The notes under the pieces are model-generated. The model worked only from the letters and a program-made list of their open reading frames with translations. It was not told where the DNA came from and searched no databases. A stretch of DNA of 64,000 nt. Origin: Chryseobacterium oranimense (lineage in GTDB: Bacteria; Bacteroidota; Bacteroidia; Flavobacteriales; Weeksellaceae). Shown here in pieces: positions 18,907-27,822 of the stretch. Both the position numbers and the translations under genes were made by a program. The DNA is taken from the NCBI RefSeq assembly GCF_900129755.1, contig NZ_FQWT01000003.1:462832-526831 (forward strand), read 5' to 3'. Numbering within the stretch: position 1 is the stretch's first letter; every line of letters starts with the position of its first letter.

Positions 18907-18990
18907 ATTCTGATACAAATATACAATTTAAGTTATTTGTGTAATACATAATTCTGATAGAAATTCGCATTATCATTCATTAATCTGATA
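18907..18990. promoter_or_regulatory. three TCTGATA repeats in the LysR-deacetylase intergenic region
   Basis: ATTCTGATA occurs at 18907-18915 and 18951-18959, and AATCTGATA at 18982-18990, all in the same orientation. Between the first two is the inverted pair ACAAAT (18915-18920) / ATTTGT (18935-18940), which has the dyad symmetry expected of a LysR site. These could be the binding sites for the divergently encoded regulator. Confidence 0.4.
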
Positions 18991-19010
18991 GCAATTTAAA
19001 TAATATACCA

Positions 19011-20012
19011 ATGGACAGACGAAATTTTCTTATGAAAACCTCATTAGGAGCATCCGCGTTGGCCCTTCCGGGGTGGCTTGATGCGGCAACTGAAGCAGTA
19101 GAGCAAAAAACATCCGGTTCAGCCAAAAGCTTTTGGCCGAACGGAGCCAGATTGGCAATTTCCATCGCCCTGCAATTTGAAGCCGGAGGACAACCAATTT
19201 CCGGAGCAGGCGGACTGATACCTGAACCAATTAAAAAAGGTTATCCCGATCTGGCGACCAATTCTTATTTTGACTACGGGGTGCATGAAGGGCTGCCACG
19301 ACTGCTGGATTTGTTCGACAAATACGGTGTGAAAGCAACTTCATTTATGGTTGGAAAAGCGGTGGATAATAACCCCGAACTGGCTCGTGAAATAGTAAGA
19401 CGTGGACACGAACCCGCTGCACATGGCAAAGAATGGGCGTGGCAGTATCAACTATCAAAAGATGACGAACGGGAATGGATACGGAGCGTGAAGCAATCCA
19501 TAGAAAAAGCAACAGGTGTTACACCATTGGGCTACGATTGTTACTGGATGCGCGGAAGTGTACATACACTCAGCCTGCTTCAGGAATTGGGTTTTATCTA
19601 CCACAACAACGATTTGAGCCGTGATGAGCCATATATCCAACAATTAAATGGAAAGCCTTTTGTAACAATGCCTTACACCATCCATATGAACGATATAGGT
19701 TCCTATGATTTTCCCGGTTTCTCACCTGCCGATTATGAGCAACAACTTAAAGACGAGTTTGACCAACTGTATGAAGAGGCGGCAACCCGAAGACGTATGA
19801 TGCTGATTAGTTTTCACGACCGCATTTCGGGGCACGCTTCCCGAGTGCGCGTGATAGAACGTTTCCTCAAATATGTAGCACAACACGATGGCATCTGGTA
19901 CGCTACCAAAGGCGAAATTGCCAAACACGCATTAGCTACCCCTGACATTACTCCGCTTGTAAAACGTGATGTGGCGGAAAAAAGCGGACTTGCAGGGAAT
20001 ACAAATTTATAA
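19011..20012 (+). CDS. exported polysaccharide deacetylase family protein (PuuE/HpPgdA-like)
   Basis: A 333-residue NodB-type protein. The N-terminus DRRNFLMKTSLGASALALPG is a twin-arginine (Tat) type signal, implying export of a folded protein. The metal region is GHEPAAHGKEW, and later segments FIYHNNDLSRDEPYI, SFHDRISGHASR and GIWYATKGEIAKHA follow the order found in the PuuE / Helicobacter PgdA subgroup. That subgroup acts on small cyclic amides or peptidoglycan sugars, so the substrate is open. The first strand reads FDYGVHEG rather than a standard TFDDG block. It is the first of three same-strand genes. Confidence 0.8.
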   Translation: MDRRNFLMKTSLGASALALPGWLDAATEAVEQKTSGSAKSFWPNGARLAISIALQFEAGGQPISGAGGLIPEPIKKGYPDLATNSYFDYGVHEGLPRLLDLFDKYGVKATSFMVGKAVDNNPELAREIVRRGHEPAAHGKEWAWQYQLSKDDEREWIRSVKQSIEKATGVTPLGYDCYWMRGSVHTLSLLQELGFIYHNNDLSRDEPYIQQLNGKPFVTMPYTIHMNDIGSYDFPGFSPADYEQQLKDEFDQLYEEAATRRRMMLISFHDRISGHASRVRVIERFLKYVAQHDGIWYATKGEIAKHALATPDITPLVKRDVAEKSGLAGNTNL

Positions 20013-20030
20013 CACTTAAAAATCAGTAAA

Positions 20031-20426
20031 ATGAAAAATAGCATCATCATATTATCTGTTCTCTTTTTTGGCTGTTTTGCCTTTTCGGTAAATGCACAGA
20101 GTATCAACAAAAAAGAAAAAGCCGTTCACATTGTATTATTCAAGTTCAAAGAAGGAACAACCTCCGAACAGATACAAAGCCTTAAAAAGGAGATACTGAA
20201 ACAAAAAAGCATTTTTCCCGGGATTCTGGAAATTTCATTTGGCAAAGACTTCACATCCAGATCAAAGGGTTTTGGCTATGCCGAAGTAGCAGTTTTCAAA
20301 AACAGGAATTCACTGGAATCCTTCAACAAGTCCGACTATCATCAGCAACTGATTGCTACTCACATCCGGCCGATTCTTGATGATATTCTGGTACTGGATT
20401 ACGAAAATAAAAATGATAAAAACTGA
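20031..20426 (+). CDS. secreted Dabb (stress-responsive alpha/beta barrel) protein
   Basis: A 131-residue protein with signal peptide (ending VNAQ) and a ferredoxin-like Dabb domain: VHIVLFKFKEGTTSEQIQSL opens the domain and EVAVFKNRNSLESFNKSDYH with the terminal HIRPILDDILVLDY closes it. The family forms dimeric barrels of varied or unknown function; an exported version is less common. It starts 18 bp after the deacetylase stop and ends 13 bp before the preferred hydrolase start, so it is mid-operon. Confidence 0.85.
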   Translation: MKNSIIILSVLFFGCFAFSVNAQSINKKEKAVHIVLFKFKEGTTSEQIQSLKKEILKQKSIFPGILEISFGKDFTSRSKGFGYAEVAVFKNRNSLESFNKSDYHQQLIATHIRPILDDILVLDYENKNDKN

Positions 20427-20439
20427 AAAAATTAAACAG

Positions 20440-21720
20440 ATGAAAACAATTGTTGTAGCCTTTATGGGCCTGGTAATGCTATTTTCAAAGCCTGCCTATG
20501 CACAAACAAAAGCATTTAATAGTGAAAGATTGGAAAAAATAGATGCTGTAATTAATAAGCATATCGCAGCTTCTCATATTTCCGGTGCAACTGCCCTCAT
20601 TCTTAAAAACGGGGAAATTGTATATAACAAGGCATTCGGTTATGCAGATTTGGAAGCAAAGAAGACAATGCAGACTGACGATATTTTTAGAATCGCATCA
20701 CAATCAAAAGCCATTACAAGTCTTGCTGTGATGATGCTTTGGGAAAATGGTAAATTCTTATTAGACGAACCGGTTTCAAAATATATTCCTGCATTCAAAA
20801 ACCCGAAGGTTTTGATCAGCTATAATCCTAAAGATGGAAGTTATGTAACCCAACCGGCTACCCGGGAAATTACCATCCGTGACCTATTAAGACATACTTC
20901 GGGTATTGCTTATCCGGCTGTTTTCAGCGACCCTACCATGTGGAGCATTTATGAAAAAGCCGGTGTCCCATCCGGTATAGGCACTACAAATTCAAATCTC
21001 AAAGAAAAAATGGAGTTATTGGCAACACTGCCTTTACAACACAATCCGGGAGAGCGGTTCACATACGGACTGAATATAGATTTGCTCGGATATCTTATTG
21101 AAATATGGAGTGGAGAAAATCTAGATAAATATCTTAAGGAAAATATACTGACACCACTAGAAATGAATGATACTTATTTTCACCTTCCCGAAAACAAGAA
21201 ACACCGGCTAGTCGGTCTGTACGAAGTAACTCCCGAAAATAAACTTATAAAAGTGAAGCATCCGATATATGAAGGGGTAAATGCTGATTTTCCCAAAATG
21301 GAGGGCAGTTATCTATCTGGAGGAGCCGGATTGAGTTCTACCACAAGCGATATGGCAAAATTCTATTCTCTCTATCTTAACAAAGGAGTTTATAAAGGCA
21401 AAAGATTAATTAGCAGAAAAACCGTAGAGTTAATGCTTACCAATCAATTGGGTGATGACGTTCTCATTTCTCCATTGCCTCCACAGCCGGAAAACTTTCA
21501 GTTCACTTTAGGCGGCTTTTCAATAGTTACCGAAAAGAATGATTACTTATCGCCTCAGAGTATTGGAACCTTTGGTTGGGGCGGTGCGTTCAATACTCAC
21601 GGTTGGGCAGATCCTAAGGAAGGTATAATTGCCCTTCTTTTTACACAGGAATATTTATCTCCGTGGTATTCTATAGGAGAAGAATTTCAGACGGCTGTTT
21701 ATCAATCCATCACTGATTAA
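20440..21720 (+). CDS. exported serine hydrolase of the beta-lactamase/PBP4 family
   Basis: A 426-residue class C-type serine hydrolase. Upstream in-frame methionines exist back to 20353, but they overlap the previous gene by up to 74 bp, whereas ATG 20440 starts a proper signal peptide (MKTIVVAFMGLVMLFSKPAYAQ). The active-site S-x-x-K is SQSK in IASQSKAITSL, and the family RDLLRHTSGI and YGLNIDLLGYLIE segments follow, the latter in the place of the Y-x-N motif. Relatives are esterases, DD-peptidases and amidases. The combination with a deacetylase suggests cell-wall or glycan work, but this is inference. Confidence 0.85.
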   Translation: MKTIVVAFMGLVMLFSKPAYAQTKAFNSERLEKIDAVINKHIAASHISGATALILKNGEIVYNKAFGYADLEAKKTMQTDDIFRIASQSKAITSLAVMMLWENGKFLLDEPVSKYIPAFKNPKVLISYNPKDGSYVTQPATREITIRDLLRHTSGIAYPAVFSDPTMWSIYEKAGVPSGIGTTNSNLKEKMELLATLPLQHNPGERFTYGLNIDLLGYLIEIWSGENLDKYLKENILTPLEMNDTYFHLPENKKHRLVGLYEVTPENKLIKVKHPIYEGVNADFPKMEGSYLSGGAGLSSTTSDMAKFYSLYLNKGVYKGKRLISRKTVELMLTNQLGDDVLISPLPPQPENFQFTLGGFSIVTEKNDYLSPQSIGTFGWGGAFNTHGWADPKEGIIALLFTQEYLSPWYSIGEEFQTAVYQSITD

Positions 21721-21864
21721 CGAGATAACTCTCAATCCATATTAATATAAAAATAATTCATCGAGTCAAGTCAACAGCCATCATTCTGCAGCACTTAAAA
21801 AAATTAGTACCGCGATTTTTTGTCATAATAGTTATGATTGTTTTGAGAATTATAAAAGGTTATC

Positions 21865-21915
21865 CAAAAAACCTGCAATTTTACAAACTGCAGGTTTTAA
21901 TAGCTCTTTTTGAAG
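21865..21915 (-). repeat. tRNA-terminator repeat, distal copy (also terminator of the membrane-protein gene)
   Basis: This 51-bp segment nearly equals 23927-23975 beside tRNA-Ser: both hold a hairpin with arms around AAAACCTGCA and TGCAGGTTTT and the same flank TAATAGCT...TTTTGAAG. On the minus strand the hairpin is followed by a T run, so it can terminate the gene above it. The stop codon of that gene (21881-21883) and its last about 11 codons lie inside the repeat. Confidence 0.75.
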
Positions 21916-22753
21916 TACAAATGTAACTGTATAAACCCATCGTAAAAACAGCATAAAATATAAGGTTTGTAGATCCTGGGTAGTTTAATACAACTCCCAA
22001 ACCAAGGCTTAACATAACAAAGGTACACACTGATATAAATATTGACCAGTCAAGAAATTGAGTTGGGATATTCAACAAGAATTCTTTTTTAATCAAGCTC
22101 AGAATTAAAAGAATAGGTACAGATATTTCCAAAATACCCAGGAAATAGATAAAGGGTTCAATACCGCCTGGTATCTTTGATAAAAACGAATTACTGAATA
22201 ATTTGATATATCCTCCCATAACTTCGGTCGAATTAACAATCTTCTGCCAACCCGGAAAACCCATCGTATAGAATATCGTGAAATAAATGGGTAATATTTT
22301 GATTCTGGTAAATATTTTATGATTCAAATTGTTATCATTTTGCTCTATATACCACAGACAAAAATAAAGTACTCCTACATAAAAATACATTGTTGCCGAG
22401 GCTCCATGATTCGACAATAGACGAACCATAAACCCATAAAGCACAACAGAGAGAATACTAAAAAAAATTCCCCACTTAAAGAATTTTGCATTTTTATCTG
22501 CCAAAAATTCCCGCTCGATTAGGGCAATAGCTAAAAAAACAGATGCTATTAATTGTAAAACTGCTGTAAGATATAAAAGGATTGTATAATAAGAAGGATA
22601 TTGATCAACATTCGTACGGTTATAATAATTTAGATATTCCAAATGCGTAGTATCCCCTCCGGTTAGTAACGTCCACCCGTTAATTAACATTGTGAAAATC
22701 AATCCGACTCCTACAGGTATAATTATGAGGGATTTTAAGCTCAAACTATTCAT
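21881..22753 (-). CDS. multi-pass membrane protein with DoxX-like half
   Basis: About 290 residues with seven or eight predicted transmembrane segments; the later half (FYTMGFPGWQKI, then ILEISVPILLIL) resembles DoxX-like proteins. The frame opens at 22804, but ATG 22753 (MNSLSLKSLIIIPVG) begins directly before the first membrane segment and is preferred. Its last about 11 residues (TSKRAIKTCSL) are encoded within a duplicated terminator repeat, so the native C-terminus may have been replaced by recombination. It follows an AraC regulator gene on the same strand 93 bp upstream. Function unknown. Confidence 0.65.
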   Translation of the reverse strand: MNSLSLKSLIIIPVGVGLIFTMLINGWTLLTGGDTTHLEYLNYYNRTNVDQYPSYYTILLYLTAVLQLIASVFLAIALIEREFLADKNAKFFKWGIFFSILSVVLYGFMVRLLSNHGASATMYFYVGVLYFCLWYIEQNDNNLNHKIFTRIKILPIYFTIFYTMGFPGWQKIVNSTEVMGGYIKLFSNSFLSKIPGGIEPFIYFLGILEISVPILLILSLIKKEFLLNIPTQFLDWSIFISVCTFVMLSLGLGVVLNYPGSTNLIFYAVFTMGLYSYICTSKRAIKTCSL

Positions 22754-22846
22754 ATTTACATTTTTAATATTATGGTCCAAAATAACAAAATAAGTTCCCG
22801 ACAATAATTATATAAAAACGTATATAAATGATAAAAACGCGAAATA

Positions 22847-23716
22847 TTACAATTTTCTTTTAAATTCAGTTGGCGTTAACCCTGACTTGAGTTTGAAAAA
22901 TTTGTTGAAGTTTGTAGTCTCTTGAAACCCTAAGTCGTACGCAATTTGTTTTACCGACAATTCATCATATGCTAACATACGTTTAGCCTCCAGCAGAATT
23001 CTGTCATTTATTATTTCTTTAGGTGTTTTGTTGAAGGTAGAGGATGTAGCCAATTGTAAACTTCTGAGACTAACATTGAGCAATTTGGTATAAAACCCCG
23101 TATTCTTATAATTTTTAAATTTTATATTTACTTCTTGTTTGAACCTGAAGGACAACAAGTCTGGGGTTGATATTTTTCTTTTTATACCCGTTTGATCATC
23201 TACCTCCCTTTCAGACAGCAGCAATAAACGATACAGGAGATTGTGTAAAATATCACCTTTTTTATTGTCAGATTTATACTTTAATTCCTCAAGTACTTCA
23301 GAAAACAACTCATTAAGCTTATTGAAATTATTGTTTATTTTAAAGTATGACTGGCTAAAATTATTGTTAAAAAGCAAAGTCGATTGCAGGAATTTCCTAT
23401 CAAAATCTGTTCTGCAAAAAAACTCTTCTGTAAAAATAAGTGCCTTCCCATCATATGTTTCATTTGGGTCAAATGCGTGTACCTGTCCCTTTGAAATAAA
23501 CAAAATGTGACTGGGTGATACTTCTATGGGCTCAAAATCAACAGTATGTATTCCTACTCCATCCGTAAATAGATAGATCTGAAAAAAATCGGTCCGGTGC
23601 GGTTGGAAAAGTTTGTGTGGCTTTCTACTCAACCTTTCCTTTATAGTGGTTGTATTTATTTCTTGTATTTTGTTTACAGTAAATAAAAATGGATATGTTA
23701 TCAACTTTGATGACAA
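22847..23716 (-). CDS. AraC-family transcriptional regulator
   Basis: A 289-residue regulator with an N-terminal cupin-like sensing half (FFQIYLFTDGVGIHTVD, ISKGQVHAFDPNETYDG) and a C-terminal double helix-turn-helix ending ISVKQIAYDLGF-type sequence (here LSVKQIAYDLGFQE, NFNKFFKLKSGLTPTEFKRK). The first codon is TTG: no in-frame ATG exists near the N-terminus and a stop lies seven codons upstream, so a non-ATG start at or just before 23716 is needed. It probably controls the membrane-protein gene that follows. Confidence 0.85.
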   Translation of the reverse strand: MSSKLITYPFLFTVNKIQEINTTTIKERLSRKPHKLFQPHRTDFFQIYLFTDGVGIHTVDFEPIEVSPSHILFISKGQVHAFDPNETYDGKALIFTEEFFCRTDFDRKFLQSTLLFNNNFSQSYFKINNNFNKLNELFSEVLEELKYKSDNKKGDILHNLLYRLLLLSEREVDDQTGIKRKISTPDLLSFRFKQEVNIKFKNYKNTGFYTKLLNVSLRSLQLATSSTFNKTPKEIINDRILLEAKRMLAYDELSVKQIAYDLGFQETTNFNKFFKLKSGLTPTEFKRKL

Positions 23717-23926
23717 TAGGAAATAAAAAATTAATTAATAACCTCAAATCTACTAATTTATATTTATCCTGATTATTACTCTGAAAACAACTGAATGTGA
23801 AACATAATTATAAATCGCTTTTCGGGAAACAATTGGAAAGCTGAAACTGCCAATTTTAAAAGAATATCTTTAGAGAAGTATACTTGCCATAACAATCAAT
23901 CCCCTTCTCACACTACCAAATGGAAA

Positions 23927-23975
23927 CAAAAAACCTGCAATTTTTACAAATTGCAGGTTTTAATAGCTTTTGAAG
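23927..23975 (-). repeat. terminator of tRNA-Ser and proximal copy of the duplicated repeat
   Basis: On the minus strand this follows the tRNA-Ser 3' end by about 30 bases. A 12-bp perfect stem AAAACCTGCAAT / ATTGCAGGTTTT (23930-23961 with an 8-nt loop) ends in a T run. A near copy with the same flanks lies 2.06 kb away at 21865-21915. Confidence 0.8.
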
Positions 23976-24005
23976 CATTTTTTGAGTTTTACTCTTACTT
24001 TTCTG

Positions 24006-24090
24006 CGGAGAGTGAGGGATTCGAACCCCCGGACCTGTTACAGTCAACAGTTTTCAAGACTGCCGCAATCGACCACTCTGCCAACTCTCC
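24006..24090 (-). tRNA. tRNA-Ser (anticodon TGA)
   Basis: An 85-nt class II tRNA read on the minus strand. Acceptor arm GGAGAGT pairs with ACTCTCC, discriminator G at 24006, anticodon loop CTTGAAA with TGA, long variable arm, and T loop GGTTCGAATCC. No CCA is encoded. It reads UCA and other UCN codons. Confidence 0.95.
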
Positions 24091-24217
24091 TGAATAACGG
24101 CTGTACCGTCGTTTTCAGTGGTGCAAATATATAACGTTTTTTGAAACTGGCCAAATATTTTTTTAACTCTTTTGTAAAAAATAGAAATACACAATTAAAT
24201 AATGTCAACACTGTAAT

Positions 24218-24796
24218 TTAAGGAGCTGTTATCCATCCTGTTTTTATTCTCCACATCGTATAATCTGCATCTTTGTTATCCAATTCATTAATAGTTTCAA
24301 TGCCTGGGATTTGTTCTATTTCTTCCTGTGAAAAAGATTGTAAATTAACCTTCAGGCGTTCTTCATTCAGGTGATTTTTATCTTCTACAGGATAAGGTAT
24401 TCCTTCCGCGGTCAGCTGTGTTCCGTACTTTTGAGGTTGGCTTTGAAATACCCGGATTCTGTCATACAGATAAGCTATATTCAGGGGATTGATATCGTTT
24501 TTGTTTTCAATCATCATCTTATAACAGCTTTTCATAAATTCAGGCTCACCGATAGAATGCTGAATAATCAGCCATGCTGCATCACTGCCCTTCTCTCCTA
24601 CTTTTAAAATTGTGGGATAGCCTATTTCTTTAATGATGTTTCGCAGTCTTTCCGCATTTTGCCTGTGGACCAGCTCCATTTCCGGATGATAACTATTGGC
24701 AAGCTTGCCTTCAGAATTCAGTTTTTCTCTCACCGACAGATCTTTTTCGGCCAGATTCATCAGTTCTTTTGCAAATGCTTCATTCATTATTATCAT
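24218..24796 (-). CDS. DUF6624 family protein
   Basis: A 192-residue cytoplasmic protein (189 if ATG 24787 is used). The N-terminal helix LMNLAEKDLSVREKL and the segment AWLIIQHSIGEPEFMKSC followed by NIAYLYDRIRVFQSQPQKYGTQL are the pattern I associate with DUF6624. No enzymatic motif is known for the family. It stands alone between tRNA-Ser and the TonB receptor gene. Confidence 0.75.
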   Translation of the reverse strand: MIIMNEAFAKELMNLAEKDLSVREKLNSEGKLANSYHPEMELVHRQNAERLRNIIKEIGYPTILKVGEKGSDAAWLIIQHSIGEPEFMKSCYKMMIENKNDINPLNIAYLYDRIRVFQSQPQKYGTQLTAEGIPYPVEDKNHLNEERLKVNLQSFSQEEIEQIPGIETINELDNKDADYTMWRIKTGWITAP

Positions 24797-24974
24797 GGTA
24801 ATGATGTATTTAAAATAAATATAAACCTGATTTCTAAAAACAGAATCTAAAAGTTTAAAATTAGGAATTCTCCGGCAATTAGGATCACAATTCTTATTCT
24901 ATCACGGATCTGCTGTTCATAAATCCTTAAAACAATCGTAATCTACATTTCAAGCGATTCCCCAAACAGACGTT

Positions 24975-24982
24975 TAATTTTG
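24975..24982 (+). promoter_or_regulatory. -7 box of TonB receptor-phytase operon
   Basis: TAATTTTG matches the TAnnTTTG -7 consensus and ends 25 bases before the ATG. No -33 TTG was found at the right spacing. Confidence 0.4.
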
Positions 24983-25007
24983 CGTCTGCTTAATATACTG
25001 TCATACC

Positions 25008-27818
25008 ATGAAGAAAATCTTTACGTCTGTTTTATTTTGTGCATCCATCTTTTTCTATGCACAGACCGGAACGGTTTCCGGAAATATCAATGATGACTCC
25101 AAATTATCGCTGCCGGGTGCGAAAATCTCCCTGACACCGGGAAACATCTACACGACTTCGGATGATCACGGAAACTTTGTTTTCCTGAATGTACCTCCTG
25201 GAAATTATACCATGACCGTCAATTATCTTGGTTACGGTATCAGTGAGTACCAGGTAACTGTAGAAGCTGAGAAGAATACGAAACAAAATATTATTTTCAA
25301 CAGAAAGGAAACAGTGATTGCGGAAGTGGTGGTAAGCGGATCTACCCTGAAAAACCAGGCCAGAGCGCTGAACAAACAAAAAAGCAATGCCAATATTACA
25401 AATGTGATCTCTTCCGACCAGATCGGGCGCTTTCCCGACGCCAATATTGGTGATGCCCTGAAACGTGTTCCCGGGATTGCCATACAAAATGACCAGGGAG
25501 AAGCAAGAAACCTGATCATCAGAGGTCTTGCTCCCAACTTAAATTCCGTGACCCTGAACGGTGACAGGATTCCGTCTGCCGAAGGTGACAACCGTAATGT
25601 TCAGATGGACCTTATTCCCTCTGATATGATCTCTACCATAGAAGTTAATAAAACACTGACTCCTGATATGGATGCTGATGCCATCGGAGGTTCTGTTAAC
25701 CTGATCACAAGGGCTTCACCCAACGGGCAGAGGATTTCCGCCACTCTCGCAGGAGGCTACAACCCGATCCGTGAAAAAGGAAATTACACCGCAGGATTTG
25801 TTTATGGGAACCGTTTTTTAAACAAAAAATTAGGAGCTGTTTTCAGTTTTTCTTACAACAACAATAATTTCGGGTCCGATAATATTGAGCCTACGTGGAG
25901 CCTTGCCAAAGATGCTGCGCAAACGGCTTACGTCAGCAAAATGGGAATCCGTTATTACGATGAGCACCGCATCAGGCATAGTTTTGACCTGAATATGGAT
26001 TATGAATTCAATTCAAAAAACAAAATTTATGCATCGGCGATGTATAATTTCAGGACTGATAAGGAAAACAGGTTTGCCCTGGGCTATAAAATAAAACCGG
26101 TTTATAATGATGACGAAACGGAGATCACAGGCTGGAAAGGCAGCATCACAAGACAGAATAAAGGCGGAGATTCCGATAACGACAATACCCGTCTTGAAAG
26201 ACAGAAAATACAGAATTATGCTTTAAGAGGGGAACATCTCTTAGGCTCCAAGGTTGACCTCGACTGGTCCATGAACTATGCTACTGCCAGCGAAAAGAAA
26301 CCGCATGAACGGCATATAGAGTTTGAAAACGGAAAGATGAATTTCTCTTCGGACCTGAGTGATCCGCGCAGGCCCATGATCACTACCCTTTCTACAGATA
26401 ATCCGGGAGTTTATGAGCTAAGTGATCTTTCGGATTCCAACAGCTTTACCCAGGAAAAAGAATTCGGGGCAAAGGTAAATGTACGTTTCCCTTTTTCTGT
26501 TATTGACGATCAGAAAGGCAGGCTTCGGGCAGGTTTGCGTCTTCGTGTAAAAGAAAAGGAACGGGACAATGATTATTATGCTTTTGAATCGTTGAATGAT
26601 ATGGGAAGTCTCCTGTCGGTTCCTACGGTATATTTTGACGGTCAGAATTTTCAGCCGGGAAATTATGTTCCGGGAACTTTTGCAGATCCCTCCTATCTGG
26701 GCGGTCTTGACCTGTTTAATCCTAATTTATTTAAAGGTGAGCTGAAACCGGAAGAATTCCTGTCGGGTAATTATACTGCAAAGGAGAATATCTATGCCGG
26801 ATACATCAGATGGGATCAGGATTTCAACGATAAACTTTCGATGATCATCGGGGCCCGTATTGAAACTACAAAAATTGATTATACGGGAAATTATGTACTG
26901 GATGAAGAAGATCTGGCAGGGAAAATCAACCGTACCAATACCTATACGAATATTCTTCCGAATGTATCTTTTAAATATGTTCCTGTCCAGGATCTTATCC
27001 TGCGTGCAGCATTTACCACTGCTTTAGCCCGTCCGAATTATTACTCGCTGGTTCCTTATCTTAATGTGATTTCCGGCGATGAAACCATTGCCGCGGGAAA
27101 TCCTGATTTGAAAGCTACGTATGCTTATAATTTCGATTTTATGGCAGAGAAGTACTTTAAATCTGTAGGAATCCTGTCGGGAGGTGTTTTTTATAAGAAT
27201 CTTAAAGACTTTATTTATACCTATTCAAGAAGGAATTATACATCAGGGGATTTTGCGAATGATTTTGCGGGACAAACCAACCCTATTCCCCCGGGAGAAA
27301 GCAACTGGGGCTTTACACAGCAGCGTAACGGTGACAATGTGGATATTTATGGTTTTGAGGTTGCCCTTCAGCGCCAGCTAGATTTTATTCCGGGAGCATT
27401 CTGGAAAGGGCTTGGAGTGTATATCAACTATACTTACACCCAATCTAAAGCAAAAGGCATTACGAATGAAGATGGTGTGGAGAGAACGGATGTCGGACTT
27501 CCCGGAGCCGCCCCTCATATGTTCAACGGATCGCTTTCATGGGAAAACAAACGTTTTTCGGCAAGGGTTTCTATGAACTATGCTTCTCATTATATCGATG
27601 AATTGGGCGGGAATTCATTTGAAGACCGTTATTATGACAAGCAGGTTTTCCTGGATGCCAATGCTTCCTATAAGATCACCAGCCAGCTGAGAATTTTTGC
27701 AGAGGCCAATAATCTTACGAACCAGCCGTTACGGTATTACCAGGGAATCCAGAGCCGCACCGCACAGGTGGAATATTATAAGCCGAGATTCACTTTAGGA
27801 TTGAAATTTGATTTTTAA
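25008..27818 (+). CDS. TonB-dependent outer-membrane receptor (phytase-linked)
   Basis: A 936-residue receptor. Signal peptide (ending FYAQ), carboxypeptidase-like regulatory domain (about 22-100, with SLPGAKISLTPGN and GNFVFLNVPPGNYTM), plug domain (about 125-240, IGRFPDANIGDALKRVPGI and LIIRGLAPNLNSVTLNGDR), then a beta-barrel ending in KFDF, the terminal Phe needed for outer-membrane insertion. No SusD partner is adjacent. The phytase gene starts 5 bp after the stop, so the receptor probably imports a phosphate ester, inositol phosphate or cation complex linked with phytate breakdown (inference from context). Confidence 0.92.
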   Translation: MKKIFTSVLFCASIFFYAQTGTVSGNINDDSKLSLPGAKISLTPGNIYTTSDDHGNFVFLNVPPGNYTMTVNYLGYGISEYQVTVEAEKNTKQNIIFNRKETVIAEVVVSGSTLKNQARALNKQKSNANITNVISSDQIGRFPDANIGDALKRVPGIAIQNDQGEARNLIIRGLAPNLNSVTLNGDRIPSAEGDNRNVQMDLIPSDMISTIEVNKTLTPDMDADAIGGSVNLITRASPNGQRISATLAGGYNPIREKGNYTAGFVYGNRFLNKKLGAVFSFSYNNNNFGSDNIEPTWSLAKDAAQTAYVSKMGIRYYDEHRIRHSFDLNMDYEFNSKNKIYASAMYNFRTDKENRFALGYKIKPVYNDDETEITGWKGSITRQNKGGDSDNDNTRLERQKIQNYALRGEHLLGSKVDLDWSMNYATASEKKPHERHIEFENGKMNFSSDLSDPRRPMITTLSTDNPGVYELSDLSDSNSFTQEKEFGAKVNVRFPFSVIDDQKGRLRAGLRLRVKEKERDNDYYAFESLNDMGSLLSVPTVYFDGQNFQPGNYVPGTFADPSYLGGLDLFNPNLFKGELKPEEFLSGNYTAKENIYAGYIRWDQDFNDKLSMIIGARIETTKIDYTGNYVLDEEDLAGKINRTNTYTNILPNVSFKYVPVQDLILRAAFTTALARPNYYSLVPYLNVISGDETIAAGNPDLKATYAYNFDFMAEKYFKSVGILSGGVFYKNLKDFIYTYSRRNYTSGDFANDFAGQTNPIPPGESNWGFTQQRNGDNVDIYGFEVALQRQLDFIPGAFWKGLGVYINYTYTQSKAKGITNEDGVERTDVGLPGAAPHMFNGSLSWENKRFSARVSMNYASHYIDELGGNSFEDRYYDKQVFLDANASYKITSQLRIFAEANNLTNQPLRYYQGIQSRTAQVEYYKPRFTLGLKFDF

Positions 27819-27822
27819 ACGT

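Noticed and set aside
21721..24217. Integrative element at tRNA-Ser
   Set aside because: There is no integrase, relaxase or phage gene, and the duplicated segment is the terminator downstream of the tRNA, not the tRNA 3' end itself; kept only as a duplication finding.
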